A DNA stretch of 64,000 nt from Mucilaginibacter rigui (GCF_014773275.1 NZ_JACWMW010000002.1:1116001-1180000), one strand, 5' to 3'. Positions 46,497 to 55,532 are shown, counted from the first letter of the stretch. The notes: generated by a model not told the origin, from the letters alone. Translations and numbers: made by a program.

Positions 46497-47798
46497 ATGA
46501 GAAGGAAAATATTACTGCTTTGCTTACAATTTGCCGTTATTGCAGGCCGTTCAAACGCGCAGGAGCCGTACGTGCCGACTGCCGATAACCTGGCCGCCCG
46601 GCAAAAATTCCAGGACATGAAATTTGGCCTGTTCATTCACTGGGGCATCTACAGCATTTTGGGTGATGGCGAATGGGTGATGCATAATAAAAACATCCCT
46701 TATGAGAGTTATAAACGCCTAGCAGGTTTCTTTAACCCGCAAGAGTTTAATGCTAAAGAATGGGTGGCCTTCGCCAAAAAGGCGGGCATGAAATATATTA
46801 CCATTACATCGCGCCACCATGATGGGTTCAGCATGTTCGGTACTAAAATGTCGCCGTATAACATTGTGGATGCTACGCCATATCATAAAGACCCGTTGAT
46901 GGAACTGGCTAAAGAATGCGAGAAGGAAGGCATCGAACTGCATTTTTATTATTCATTACTTGACTGGGGCAGGCCCGATTATGCTTTTGGCAGCCAGATA
47001 GTAGATGGCAAACCCGTTAAAGGTGATTGGGACAGCTATATTAAATTCATGAAAGACCAGCTAACCGAATTGATAACCAAATACCCGGGTGTAAAAGGTA
47101 TTTGGTTTGACGGCGATTGGGAGCGTACCAAGGTTAACTGGCATTATGATGAAATTTATGGGTTGATCCATAAACTAATCCCTGCTATACTGGTAGGCAA
47201 CAATCACCACGTAGCGCCAAAGGACGGCGAGGATTTTCAGATGTTTGAAAAAGATTTGCCGGGTGCCAATACCACAGGCTTCGCGCCCGACCAAACTATT
47301 GGTAAACTGCCACTGGAAACTTGCGAAACCATCAACAACAGCTGGGGCTTTAACATTAACGACAGGAGCTTTAAATCGTCTAAACAAATTATACATTACC
47401 TGGTGAATGATGCCGGGCGCAATGCAAACTTTTTGCTAAATATAGGACCTATGCCGAATGGTAAGATCCAGTCGGAATTTACCGATACGCTGGCTATTGT
47501 TGGCGCCTGGGTGCAAAAAAACGGCGAAAGTATTTATGGTACACGCGGCAGCTATGTACCACCGCAACCCTGGGGTGTTATTACCACTAAAGCAAAAAAT
47601 ATGTATGTGCATATTACCACCCCGCATGGCGAAGGGTATATTTTTATCCCGAAGGTAAAAGAGAAGGTAAGCAAGGCGGTATTGCTGAGTAATGGAAACA
47701 CAGTTAAATTTAAGCAACAACCAGAAGGGGTATTTATATACACCGATGGACTTGCATTAGATCCGGTAGATACTATTGTGAAACTATCTGTTAATTAA
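46497..47798 (+). CDS. Alpha-L-fucosidase, glycoside hydrolase family 29
   Basis: The 433-residue protein has a signal peptide and the GH29 catalytic barrel. The nucleophile is Asp205 in GIWFDGDWE. Other family blocks are KFGLFIHWGIYSI, TSRHHDGFSMF and LVNDAGRNANFLLNIGPM. It is predicted exported to the periplasm or outer face. With the preceding mutarotase it forms a two-gene fucose-release unit. A DUF1569-like protein follows after 2 bases. Linkage preference (alpha-1,2 versus 1,3/1,4) cannot be read from sequence. Confidence 0.93.
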   Translation: MRRKILLLCLQFAVIAGRSNAQEPYVPTADNLAARQKFQDMKFGLFIHWGIYSILGDGEWVMHNKNIPYESYKRLAGFFNPQEFNAKEWVAFAKKAGMKYITITSRHHDGFSMFGTKMSPYNIVDATPYHKDPLMELAKECEKEGIELHFYYSLLDWGRPDYAFGSQIVDGKPVKGDWDSYIKFMKDQLTELITKYPGVKGIWFDGDWERTKVNWHYDEIYGLIHKLIPAILVGNNHHVAPKDGEDFQMFEKDLPGANTTGFAPDQTIGKLPLETCETINNSWGFNINDRSFKSSKQIIHYLVNDAGRNANFLLNIGPMPNGKIQSEFTDTLAIVGAWVQKNGESIYGTRGSYVPPQPWGVITTKAKNMYVHITTPHGEGYIFIPKVKEKVSKAVLLSNGNTVKFKQQPEGVFIYTDGLALDPVDTIVKLSVN

Positions 47799-47800
47799 TA

Positions 47801-48256
47801 ATGAAACAACTGGCATACCCGGCTAACAGGGAAACATTACATCACTTATTGTTAAAGCTACAGCCGGATGCTATACCTGTTTGGGGTAAAATGACGGCGC
47901 AACAGATGGTTGAGCATATGATTGAGCAGGTAAGGTACAGTTATGAAAAGCTCACCTTTGTTTTTAATTTCCCCGAAGATGAGGCCAATCAAGCCAAAAA
48001 AAAATGGATCTATACTGACGCGCAAATACCGCCAAACCTGATTTTAGGGCCACTGCCCACTGCAAATGAATATCCCGATCTGCATGCCGCGATAAAGCAG
48101 TTGATGCTGGAACTGGAAGATTTTGACCGCTATTTTGAACAAGCCGATACCGTTGTAAACCACGGTGCGTATGGCCCTATGGATTACAACGAATGGCTTA
48201 TATGGCATGGCAAACATTTGGCGCATCATTTAAGGCAGTTTGGGCTTATTAACTAG
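47801..48256 (+). CDS. DUF1569/DinB-like protein
   Basis: The 151-residue protein has a four-helix-bundle-like pattern with MTAQQMVEHMIEQVRYSYEK, WLIWHGKHLAHHLRQ and metal-type histidines in VEHM and WHGKHLAHH. This fits the DUF1569 branch of DinB-like proteins. It begins 2 bases after the fucosidase stop and overlaps the convergent DinB gene by 4 bases. Its function is unknown, although DinB-like proteins are often thiol-dependent or metal-dependent transferases. Confidence 0.8.
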   Translation: MKQLAYPANRETLHHLLLKLQPDAIPVWGKMTAQQMVEHMIEQVRYSYEKLTFVFNFPEDEANQAKKKWIYTDAQIPPNLILGPLPTANEYPDLHAAIKQLMLELEDFDRYFEQADTVVNHGAYGPMDYNEWLIWHGKHLAHHLRQFGLIN

Positions 48257-48771
48257 GCAGCGGCTTCTTTGGGGGTAAAGCTTTGCTCATCGGCACTTGG
48301 GCCATAGCTACCCGGGATAGGGATGTTAAGCAAACGCAGGTAAACGCCAAGTTGTGCACGGTGATGGATGATCTGCGAAAGCGCCATCCTAAGTACTTCC
48401 AATCGGGTTCTTTTACTAATAATGGTATCCCCGCTGCGTAAGGTCCAAATTTCATCCAATCTGCTTTCGTTCTCGGCAATCAGCTGGCTGCGGCCATCAA
48501 TTAATGATGCTTCAAAAACTTCCATTAAAGCTGCGGTATCGTTCACATTTTTTTGTGCCCAGGCGTTGTTTTCAAAATCAAGTTCATCGGTTGTCAGCGC
48601 CATGGTAACCCAGGTTGGGATTTCGGCAATGTGTGTAGCCAGGTTGCGCAGCACCATGCTTTTTTCGTGCGGTTTGTAATCGTATTGGTCATCCGGGATG
48701 CGCGATAACATGTTGCGGGTAGTTAAAGCTTCTTCGTTTAACTGTTTCAGGAAAAATTCGATAAATGACAT
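48253..48771 (-). CDS. DinB-family protein
   Basis: The 172-residue protein is a DinB/YfiT-type four-helix bundle, with LRNLATHIAEIPTWVTMALT in the first half and LSQIIHHRAQLGVYLRLLNI near residue 140. This gives the three-histidine metal-site pattern (H in LATHIAE, and HH in IIHHRAQ). It is convergent with the DUF1569-like gene (4-base overlap). DinB proteins may be thiol transferases or detoxification enzymes; the substrate is unknown. Confidence 0.86.
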   Translation of the reverse strand: MSFIEFFLKQLNEEALTTRNMLSRIPDDQYDYKPHEKSMVLRNLATHIAEIPTWVTMALTTDELDFENNAWAQKNVNDTAALMEVFEASLIDGRSQLIAENESRLDEIWTLRSGDTIISKRTRLEVLRMALSQIIHHRAQLGVYLRLLNIPIPGSYGPSADEQSFTPKEAAA

Positions 48772-49021
48772 AACGTTGTTGTTTTTGGTTTATGATTCAA
48801 AGAAACAACCGGGGTATGACAGCCTTATGTCAGCAGAGAAAAAAATAATTAAAAAAATATTATTTACTATGCATGCATAATAAATTTATGTTGCAGCGTT
48901 TAAAGCTAATATTTGTACCGTATACCGTTTTGGTGTTGATTTGAGCAGCTTTTTGGGTTTCTCAAGTACATAAATTAATTATTAGTTTTACCGGCAACCA
49001 ATTATAAATCTACTTTTTAAA

Positions 49022-50194
49022 ATGGATCATTTACTAACCGATGCCCCTGCGGGCATGGATTTTTCAATAAGCGATAACCAAAAAATGATAGGCCAGATGG
49101 CCAAAGATTTTGCCGAAAAACACATCCGCCCAAACGTAATGGCCTGGGATGAGGAGCAGCATTTCCCATTAGAGTTGTTTAAGCAATTAGGCGAACAAGG
49201 TATGATGGGCATATTGGTGCCCCAAGAGTACGGCGGCTCGGGTTTTGGTTATGCCGAATATGTAACTACCATTGTAGAGATTGCTAAGGTTTGCGGGTCG
49301 ATTGGTCTGTCGGTTGCGGCACATAACTCGTTATGTACCGGTCATATTTTGGCATTTGCAAACGAAGAGCAAAAGCACCGTTGGTTACCTAAATTAGCTA
49401 CTGCTGAATGGCTTGGTGCCTGGGGATTAACTGAAGCTAATACAGGCAGCGACGCGATGCGTATGGCAACAACCGCTGTGTTAGATGGCGACCACTATAT
49501 TGTAAACGGGTCGAAAAACTGGATAACCCACGGCAAAAGTGGCGATGTTGCTGTAGTGATGGTTCGTACCGGAGAAAAAGGAGATAGCAAAGGTATCTCT
49601 GCCTTAGTGATTGAGCGGGGTACCCTGGGCTTTAATGCAGGTAAAAAAGAAAATAAGCTGGGCATGCGTGCATCTGAAACCACTGAAATGGTATTTGATA
49701 ATTGCCGCGTACCTAAAGAGAACCTGTTAGGTGCCGAAGGCGAAGGCTTTAAACAAGCTATGAAAGTGTTGGATGGCGGACGTATTTCTATCGCGGCATT
49801 GTCATTAGGTATTGCTAAAGGCGCTTTTGAGGCTGCCGTTGCTTACTCAAAGGAACGCCACCAGTTTGGCCAGCCGATAAGCAACTTTCAGGGAATTGCA
49901 TTTAAACTGGCCGATATGGCTACTGAAATAGAAGCTGCAGAGTTATTAATTATGCAGGCTGCCGATTTGAAGAACCGCCATTTACCGGTTACCAGGCAAT
50001 CGGCTATGGCCAAGTACTTTGCATCTGAAGTAGCGGTGCGCTGCGCTAACGAGGCTGTGCAGATCTTCGGCGGATATGGATATACCAAAGATTTCCCGGT
50101 AGAAAAATTTTACCGTGATGCCAAACTTTGCACCATTGGCGAAGGAACTTCAGAGATACAGAAAATTGTTATCAGCCGGGAAGTGTTAAAATAA
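49022..50194 (+). CDS. Acyl-CoA dehydrogenase
   Basis: The 390-residue protein is a standard acyl-CoA dehydrogenase. The N-terminal domain has GILVPQEYGGSGFGY. The middle FAD/substrate part has WGLTEANTGSDAMRM and NWITHGKSG. The C-terminal helical domain has QIFGGYGYTKDFPVEKFYRD, and the catalytic base is Glu374 in IGEGTSEIQK. Chain-length preference (short-chain, branched-chain or glutaryl type) is not clear from the motifs. It is followed by a good terminator and is probably monocistronic. Confidence 0.94.
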   Translation: MDHLLTDAPAGMDFSISDNQKMIGQMAKDFAEKHIRPNVMAWDEEQHFPLELFKQLGEQGMMGILVPQEYGGSGFGYAEYVTTIVEIAKVCGSIGLSVAAHNSLCTGHILAFANEEQKHRWLPKLATAEWLGAWGLTEANTGSDAMRMATTAVLDGDHYIVNGSKNWITHGKSGDVAVVMVRTGEKGDSKGISALVIERGTLGFNAGKKENKLGMRASETTEMVFDNCRVPKENLLGAEGEGFKQAMKVLDGGRISIAALSLGIAKGAFEAAVAYSKERHQFGQPISNFQGIAFKLADMATEIEAAELLIMQAADLKNRHLPVTRQSAMAKYFASEVAVRCANEAVQIFGGYGYTKDFPVEKFYRDAKLCTIGEGTSEIQKIVISREVLK

Positions 50195-50228
50195 AGAAAC
50201 TATACTGATCAATTATACACCTAAGTAC

Positions 50229-50258
50229 AGCCTGCAGCTAACCACTGCAGGCTTTTTA
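50229..50258 (+). terminator. Intrinsic terminator of the acyl-CoA dehydrogenase gene
   Basis: AGCCTGCAG (50229-50237) and CTGCAGGCT (50245-50253) form a perfect 9-bp stem with a 7-base loop, followed by TTTTAATTTTT. Confidence 0.9.
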
Positions 50259-50313
50259 ATTTTTAGCAAATTCAAAATATCCGCATAGTATTAATACATC
50301 ACATAGTTATATA

Positions 50314-50361
50314 TTAAAATATAATTCTGTTAAAATTTTTTATTTAAAATATAATTCTGTT
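50314..50361. repeat. Direct repeat TTAAAATATAATTCTGTT
   Basis: The 18-base unit occurs at 50314-50331 and 50344-50361 with a 30-base period. It lies directly upstream of the serine hydrolase gene and next to a TATGTTTG box. It could be a binding site or a slipped duplication. Confidence 0.55.
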
Positions 50362-50377
50362 TTTATAAATAATTCAA

Positions 50378-50385
50378 TATGTTTG
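50378..50385 (+). promoter_or_regulatory. -7 box upstream of the serine hydrolase gene
   Basis: TATGTTTG matches TAnnTTTG and lies 27 bases before the ATG at 50413. The second copy of the direct repeat overlaps where the -33 element would be, and no clear TTG is there. Confidence 0.5.
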
Positions 50386-50412
50386 GAATGTTAAATCGTC
50401 ACAGCCGTAAAA

Positions 50413-52077
50413 ATGAAACGAATTGTCTTTTTACTTTCGATACTCTTCCCGTGTATCGAATTATATGCACAAAAAACCAGGCCGCAAATACTACAACAAG
50501 TACTGGCAGATGCCAATCTGCCGGGCATTCAATTGGTGTATACAGCCAATGGTAAAACAACGGCTTATAATGCCGGTGTTGGTAAAGAGGGTTTAACACA
50601 AATAATAAATTCCAAAACCATATTCAGGGCTGGCTCATTAGGTAAATGTGTATTTGCTTATGCTGTTTTGCGCCTTTATGACAGGGGCGTGCTCTCGTTA
50701 GATACACCGTTACTGCGTTATATAGGCAGCTACAAAAGGTTCGACGCTAAAGACCCGCGGTATAGTATGATAACCGCGCGAATGGTTTTAAGTCATACGT
50801 CCGGCCTGGCCGAGTTTCAGGAATTTGATACAGGTGAGCCTGTAAAGCTGCTGTTTGCACCGGGCAGCTCTTTTTCATATTCGGGCGAGGGCTACTGGTT
50901 TTTGCAAAAGGTGTTAGAAAAGCTAACCAACAAACCGCTTGAGCAGTTGATGCAGGAAGAGGTATTTAAACCGCTGCGAATGCAAAGTAGTACTTATGTG
51001 CAAAACCAAGGCATGGATATCAGCGTAATTGGCCCGGAGAATAAAGACCTTGCCGATATGATGCCAAATGCAGCATTTACACTACTTACCAACGCGCATG
51101 ATTATAATCTGTTTCTGCAGGCCCTATTAGCAGGTAAAGGGTTGAAACCCGCTACGCAGAAGCTAATGTTTAGCAAACAAAGCAACGCGCAATGGTTTGG
51201 CCACCCCGCCGGTAAAGCCGATGATTATATCAACTGGGGACTTGGCCTTGGCTTACAATACAACCAAAAAGGGAACATGCTGTGGCACTGGGGCAGTACC
51301 GGCGATTTTTACTCGTTTTTTATAGCCAACCCGGTTAGCAAACAAAGCATGGTTTTCTTTACGTGTGGCACATCAGCCTTAAAAATTACCGACCAGCTGG
51401 CTGATATTTTTATGGGCAAGCAAACAACCTGGGCTATGCGCTGGCTTGGATTAGGGTATGACCATCCCGAAACCATGCCGCGGCTATATAATGCTTTACG
51501 CCAACAAGGCTTTAATAATGTGCCATTGGTGTTTAATAATCTTAAAAGCAAAGGTTATCAATTCTCTGAAAGGGATATTAATGCCTACGGATATGTACTA
51601 ATGAAGCAGATGCTATATAAGCAGGCTTTTGCCATATTTAAGCAGCAGGTAGCCATGTACCCGCAAAGCGCAAACGCTTACGATAGCTTTGCTGAAGCCA
51701 GCGAAGGTTTAGGCAATAAGCAATTGGCTATTAACAGCTATAAACGCTCGTTGGGATTAGATACTACAAATGTAGCCGCTCGTTATCATATCAAAGGGTT
51801 AGAGAACCCCGCTTTTACTGCGGATAAGCTCAATGTATTTACCGGCAAATTTACCAAATTAGATAAAGCCGACGTATTTCTAAAGTTAGAGGCTAAGAGG
51901 AACAGGATCATCCTCACCCAATCATGGGATGGTAACAAACTGGAGTTTTTCAGGATAGGCGACCTGGAATTTTATAATACAGATACCCAATTTAAACTAA
52001 GGTTTGAAAAAGATACTTCGGGAGCTATTGATAAAGCTTTTGTAACAAACAATGTAGCATGGATAAAAGTGAAATAA
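50413..52077 (+). CDS. Serine hydrolase of the class C beta-lactamase/esterase family with C-terminal TPR-like extension
   Basis: The 554-residue protein has a signal peptide (MKRIVFLLSILFPCIELYAQ) and a beta-lactamase-like serine hydrolase domain with Ser75-Leu-Gly-Lys78 (SxxK). A YSG motif lies in SFSYSGEGYW, and HWGSTGDFYS takes the place of the KTG motif. Residues from about 370 on hold helical TPR-like repeats (FKQQVAMYPQSANAYDSFAE) and a small strand domain. Domains of this mix occur in D-aminopeptidase/esterase-type hydrolases of Bacteroidota. It is not a proven beta-lactamase. Confidence 0.86.
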   Translation: MKRIVFLLSILFPCIELYAQKTRPQILQQVLADANLPGIQLVYTANGKTTAYNAGVGKEGLTQIINSKTIFRAGSLGKCVFAYAVLRLYDRGVLSLDTPLLRYIGSYKRFDAKDPRYSMITARMVLSHTSGLAEFQEFDTGEPVKLLFAPGSSFSYSGEGYWFLQKVLEKLTNKPLEQLMQEEVFKPLRMQSSTYVQNQGMDISVIGPENKDLADMMPNAAFTLLTNAHDYNLFLQALLAGKGLKPATQKLMFSKQSNAQWFGHPAGKADDYINWGLGLGLQYNQKGNMLWHWGSTGDFYSFFIANPVSKQSMVFFTCGTSALKITDQLADIFMGKQTTWAMRWLGLGYDHPETMPRLYNALRQQGFNNVPLVFNNLKSKGYQFSERDINAYGYVLMKQMLYKQAFAIFKQQVAMYPQSANAYDSFAEASEGLGNKQLAINSYKRSLGLDTTNVAARYHIKGLENPAFTADKLNVFTGKFTKLDKADVFLKLEAKRNRIILTQSWDGNKLEFFRIGDLEFYNTDTQFKLRFEKDTSGAIDKAFVTNNVAWIKVK

Positions 52078-52079
52078 AA

Positions 52080-52112
52080 AAAGCAGGCTTGGCCTTGCGC
52101 TATACCTGCTTT
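52080..52112 (+). terminator. Weak intrinsic terminator of the serine hydrolase gene
   Basis: AAAGCAGG and CCTGCTTT pair around a 17-base loop just after the stop. The T-run is short, so the strength is doubtful. Confidence 0.4.
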
Positions 52113-52272
52113 CATAAATTTTTAATTAACTATTAACCGACAGTTTGATTAAATCTGTTAGTTAGTACAAATATAATAAATTATCTTTTTAATTTAATTA
52201 TTATCATATAAATCAAATTTGATAATCTATTCAAAATTACAATAGGTAAACAATCGGCTGATAGTTAGCGCT

Positions 52273-52524
52273 TTATTGGGTAACCTTTACGGGTATTGGC
52301 GTTACGTAATAAAAAGCCCCTCTGTCAACGCTTTTAATGTTTACATCCATCGTTTCGTTCATCTTATTAATATTTACGTTGATACTGCCATCGGGGTTGG
52401 CTGGCAGGGTAACATATTTTTTTGTGTCGGCCATGGCGGGGGTAATGCTGCCTTTAAACAGGTTTACGGTTAAGGCAACTGCAATAACGGTTAGGATGAT
52501 TTTGGTGTACAGGTCTGTTTTCAT
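52273..52524 (-). CDS. Small membrane-anchored protein, function unknown
   Basis: The 83-residue protein begins MKTDLYTKIILTVIAVALTV, a single N-terminal membrane helix or uncleaved signal. A short exported part follows, with VNINKMNETMDVNIKSVDRG, which looks like one small beta-domain. Small anchored proteins of this shape are common in environmental bacteria and unassigned. The gene stands alone between the serine hydrolase and the lipoprotein gene. Confidence 0.65.
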   Translation of the reverse strand: MKTDLYTKIILTVIAVALTVNLFKGSITPAMADTKKYVTLPANPDGSINVNINKMNETMDVNIKSVDRGAFYYVTPIPVKVTQ

Positions 52525-52638
52525 GATGTGTTTATTGGTTTTGTGGTTTGAAGATAGTGGTTTAGGTTAAATTCTACTTGTCCATTTTTATAAAATGTAT
52601 GAGTATTTGGCTATTTTCGGGACGATTTGAATATCTGT

Positions 52639-53334
52639 ATGAAGAAACAACTACTAATTATATTATTAGGTTTAGCTGCAATAGGCTGTAAAAAGGAATC
52701 TAACAAGCCAGAAGAAAAACTGGTAAACCTGCAAGGTAATTATCATTCATCAACTACTGCGGATTTCGGCGCCCCCGTTATGTATACCCAGAGGGGTATA
52801 ATAACCGATGCTTCAATTATTAATAATTACTTAAGCCGCAAAAAAATAACAGACCTTTTTACGCCTAGTGCGGTACAAGCAGATCTGTTAAATATCAATA
52901 TAGATGCAGCCTCAAAAGTAACAGGCCGGGTATATATTAAAGGGTTTATCAATGCCTATAAGGATATTAATGGATTTATTGCCGAACAATCATCATCTGA
53001 GCTATTGATAAAGGGTAATAAACCTGATACTATCCCTTCGACGTATAATCCTGTTGGAGGGGGGATAGGTAAAACACAACCAATAACTAGCGTTATGCTT
53101 TATCCCGCGCCATTTGGTGGCTTTACAATAAGCCTGCCTCAATTAAGGCTGGCAATAATAGGGGGTGAGCTATATTTGTCAGAACTGGCATATTATTATC
53201 ATTACCAAAACGGAACTTCATATGTTTATGGCAATTCATACACCTACGACCTTTTAAACCCCGATCTTACCAAAGAATTGTTTTCAAAAGATACCATTGT
53301 GGTACAGCAAAGGCTGGTAAAGCTTATTAAATAG
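52639..53334 (+). CDS. Predicted lipoprotein, function unknown
   Basis: I chose the ATG at 52639, which begins MKKQLLIILLGLAAIGCKKE, a clear lipoprotein signal with Cys17. The mature part of about 215 residues is mainly hydrophilic with scattered aromatic residues; it contains YKDINGFIAEQSSSELLIKG and GGFTISLPQLRLAIIGGELY. No family is recognised. The stop is 5 bases before the end of the convergent lipoprotein gene. The A+T content is higher than in the surrounding genes, consistent with an accessory gene. Confidence 0.68.
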   Translation: MKKQLLIILLGLAAIGCKKESNKPEEKLVNLQGNYHSSTTADFGAPVMYTQRGIITDASIINNYLSRKKITDLFTPSAVQADLLNINIDAASKVTGRVYIKGFINAYKDINGFIAEQSSSELLIKGNKPDTIPSTYNPVGGGIGKTQPITSVMLYPAPFGGFTISLPQLRLAIIGGELYLSELAYYYHYQNGTSYVYGNSYTYDLLNPDLTKELFSKDTIVVQQRLVKLIK

Positions 53335-53338
53335 CAGT

Positions 53339-54223
53339 TTAATAGCTAAAGTCGTATTTGTAAATAAGGGTGAAAAGAATGGTATCTGTATCCCAGGAGT
53401 GGTATACTTTGGTAGTGGTTAAACTTTCCAGTTTTTTGTTGGTTATCTTATATTCAAATTGGTGTTCATCATAAACTTTGCCATTCAAATCGGTGTTAAA
53501 GTACATTTTCATAGACTTTGGCATTTTTTTGATTAAGGAAAGAACCATTGGATTCAAATCCCCGTAATCAAAAGAGCGAATAACCTCGGGGTTAAAACCA
53601 ACTTCTTCTGTCCATCCTTCAAATACCCAGGTATTGCCGCCGGGGTAATCACCTTTTTCCTGCCAGGTAAGCTTGGTCAATTCGTTATTACTATTGTATT
53701 CATAATCGTAATAATAGCGTTTCTCCTGATCATTGTATATTCCTAGTACATTTACAAGTTCAATACGGGTGATTCTGCCACCGCTATCATAGCTAAAATT
53801 GTACTGATCTTTTATTTGATTGTAAGGTACAAAGGTGCCATCGGCTATTTGATGATATTGTAAAGGGATTACCTGTATAGTAGTTAGGCGGCCTGCCGCG
53901 TCGTAAACATGTTTTTTTGTTGAGGTTTTATCAGCTGTTTTGGTTGTTGCTGCGATTATACGCCCGTTTGCATATTCGTAAGTAATAATCTCGTTTTGAT
54001 TGCTACTAAATGTGGGGTTGAGGTGCTTAACAGATACAAGGTTTTGGTTGCCATCATATGTAAATGTAAATAATGAGTTTTCATCGCCTGATGGCAATAC
54101 CGACTGCCTGATTAAACTTACGTTTGGAATAGTATTGGTAGCCAGCTTATCTTTTTTACAGCCTGTTACAGCAAATAATATAATTGTAAAAGCAATAAAA
54201 AAACGCGGGTATAATAGTTTCAT
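53339..54223 (-). CDS. Predicted lipoprotein with YD/RHS-like beta-repeats
   Basis: The 294-residue protein starts MKLLYPRFFIAFTIILFAVT, a lipoprotein signal leading to the Cys in TGCKKDK. The mature part has repeated strands such as FTFTYDGNQNLVSVKH, EIITYEYANGRIIAAT, YNFSYDSGGRITRIEL and YDYEYNSNNELTKLTW. These are the YD-type repeats of RHS-like and DUF4595-like proteins. It has no toxin tip domain and is too short to be an RHS element. The function is unknown. It is convergent with the lipoprotein at 52639. Confidence 0.75.
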   Translation of the reverse strand: MKLLYPRFFIAFTIILFAVTGCKKDKLATNTIPNVSLIRQSVLPSGDENSLFTFTYDGNQNLVSVKHLNPTFSSNQNEIITYEYANGRIIAATTKTADKTSTKKHVYDAAGRLTTIQVIPLQYHQIADGTFVPYNQIKDQYNFSYDSGGRITRIELVNVLGIYNDQEKRYYYDYEYNSNNELTKLTWQEKGDYPGGNTWVFEGWTEEVGFNPEVIRSFDYGDLNPMVLSLIKKMPKSMKMYFNTDLNGKVYDEHQFEYKITNKKLESLTTTKVYHSWDTDTILFTLIYKYDFSY

Positions 54224-54301
54224 ATATAAGGTTATGCAGGGGTAAAAATAATAATTTTATACTGATTGGGAGATTAGACGGCGTACAAAAAGGCGCAAAA
54301 C

Positions 54302-54331
54302 AAAAAATCCCTCCGTTTTATGGGAAGGATT
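54302..54331 (-). terminator. Intrinsic terminator of tRNA-Gly
   Basis: On the minus strand AATCCTTCC and GGAGGGATT form a 9-bp stem (one G-T wobble) with an 8-base loop, then TTTTTT. It lies directly 3' of the tRNA. Confidence 0.85.
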
Positions 54332-54334
54332 TTG

Positions 54335-54407
<73 letters not shown>

Positions 54408-54503
54408 GTTGGGGTGGCAAAAGTATAATTTTAGTTTAAATGGCAAAAAAATATTTTGAAATAGTTGAATCGGCAGCTTTGATGACGTTTTAAAGGGGGA
54501 CTA

Positions 54504-54545
54504 TAAACGCCTTAAAACGCCCTTAAAACGCCCTGAAACGGCCCC
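54504..54545. repeat. 11-base tandem repeat AAAACGCCCTT
   Basis: Three to four near-identical units run head to tail (TAAACGCCTT, AAAACGCCCTT, AAAACGCCCTG, AAACG). Confidence 0.7.
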
Positions 54546-54559
54546 GGTAACTCACAAGC

Positions 54560-54581
54560 GTTCACGTTCACTGCCGTGAAC
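54560..54581. repeat. GTTCACG-N8-CGTGAAC hairpin, second copy
   Basis: Same arms and same 8-base spacer length as the element at 13401-13422, with a different spacer sequence. Confidence 0.5.
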
Positions 54582-54710
54582 ACCTGTGAAAGTTAATAAA
54601 TAGTTGATAATCAGTTGTTTTAAAAATCAGCTAATGACAAAATATTGCCACCATTTTATTTGGTATAATTACTATGAGGCCCGTGGGCACAGGCATTGCC
54701 AACTAAACCC

Positions 54711-54773
54711 GATTGCAGCGGATACCGGCCCGGCGCCTAAAGCCTGTGCAGTATGAGCGGAAAGCGGGGCCGG
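54711..54773 (+). repeat. Dispersed intergenic repeat, copy C
   Basis: It contains GATTGCAGCGGATACCGGC, then GCCTGTGCAGTATGAGCGGA and AAGCGGGGCC, in the same order as copies A (40548) and B (62395). It is shorter and more decayed than the other two. Confidence 0.7.
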
Positions 54774-55043
54774 CTGGCGATAGCTGCACAGCAACTGTTT
54801 TTCAAATTATTTAAGCTGTACCTGCATGCTGCTCAAATAAAACTCAATAACAACGGGTATAACCAGGCTGCGTTCATAATTAGGTTTGGTATTGATACCT
54901 TAATAAATAAAAGGTAACCTGTCGCGCGTTTTTAGATTCTTCGCTATTGCTCAGAATGACAAGTTGATAACGTAGAATCATTCATTCCCGTCCACTCACT
55001 CCACTTAATCAATCCTTTACAAAAAAACTTTTCTTGCAAGCCC

Positions 55044-55073
55044 TTGAAAATCAAAAAATAAAATCTACCTTTG
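55044..55073 (+). promoter_or_regulatory. rpsL promoter, Bacteroidota type
   Basis: TTG at 55044-55046 and TACCTTTG at 55066-55073 are separated by exactly 19 bases, the standard -33/-7 spacing. The start codon is 46 bases downstream of the -7 box. Confidence 0.85.
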
Positions 55074-55118
55074 CAGTCCTTAAAATAAGGATAAAACTGT
55101 AAATACAAAAAAGCAAAA

Positions 55119-55532
55119 ATGCCTACTATTCAGCAATTAGTTAGAAAAGGTAGAGTAGCTATGGTTGACAAGAGTAAGTCACCAGCGTTGGACAGCTGTC
55201 CACAGCGAAGAGGCGTGTGCACCCGTGTGTACACCACTACCCCTAAAAAACCAAACTCAGCAATGCGTAAAGTTGCACGTGTGCGCCTTACAAATGGTAA
55301 AGAAGTTAACGCCTACATCCCTGGTGAAGGCCACAACTTACAGGAACACTCTATTGTTTTGATCCGTGGTGGTCGTGTTAAAGACTTACCGGGTGTACGT
55401 TACCACATCATCCGTGGTGCGTTAGATACATCAGGTGTAGCCGGCCGTAACCAACGTCGTTCTAAATACGGAACCAAGCGTCCTAAACCAGGGCAAGCAG
55501 CAGCGGCTCCAGCAAAAGGTAAAAAGAAATAA
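55119..55532 (+). CDS. rpsL: 30S ribosomal protein S12
   Basis: The 137-residue protein matches S12 throughout: [55 protein letters not shown] and [19 protein letters not shown]. Lys43 in TPKKPNS and Lys88 in GRVKDLPG are the positions where streptomycin-resistance changes occur; both are wild type here. The C-terminal tail is Ala/Lys-rich ([12 protein letters not shown]) and longer than in E. coli, a feature of this group. It is the first gene of the str cluster, followed by rpsG after 19 bases. Confidence 0.99.
   Translation: MPTIQQLVRKGRVAMVDKSKSPALDSCPQRRGVCTRVYTTTPKKPNSAMRKVARVRLTNGKEVNAYIPGEGHNLQEHSIVLIRGGRVKDLPGVRYHIIRGALDTSGVAGRNQRRSKYGTKRPKPGQAAAAPAKGKKK

Larger units (their letters stand above)
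54408..55118. other. 711-base intergenic region before rpsL
   Basis: It holds an 11-base tandem repeat (54504-54545), a GTTCACG-N8-CGTGAAC hairpin (54560-54581), a copy of the 80-base dispersed repeat (54711-54773), and the rpsL promoter (55044-55073). The fragment TTCGCTATTGCTCAGAATGAC near 54951 resembles other intergenic repeat debris. I see no gene. Confidence 0.75.

Noticed and set aside
50413..52077. True class C beta-lactamase
   Set aside because: The SxxK motif is present, but the KTG motif is replaced by HWGSTG and a TPR-like tail is added, which fits esterase or peptidase relatives.
53339..54223. RHS toxin or contact-dependent inhibition protein
   Set aside because: YD-like repeats are present, but the protein is short, has a lipoprotein signal and no toxin tip domain.
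54504..54545. CRISPR array
   Set aside because: The repeat unit is 11 bases, spacers are absent and no cas gene is present.
55119..55532. Streptomycin-resistance change in rpsL
   Set aside because: Lys43 and Lys88 are both wild type.
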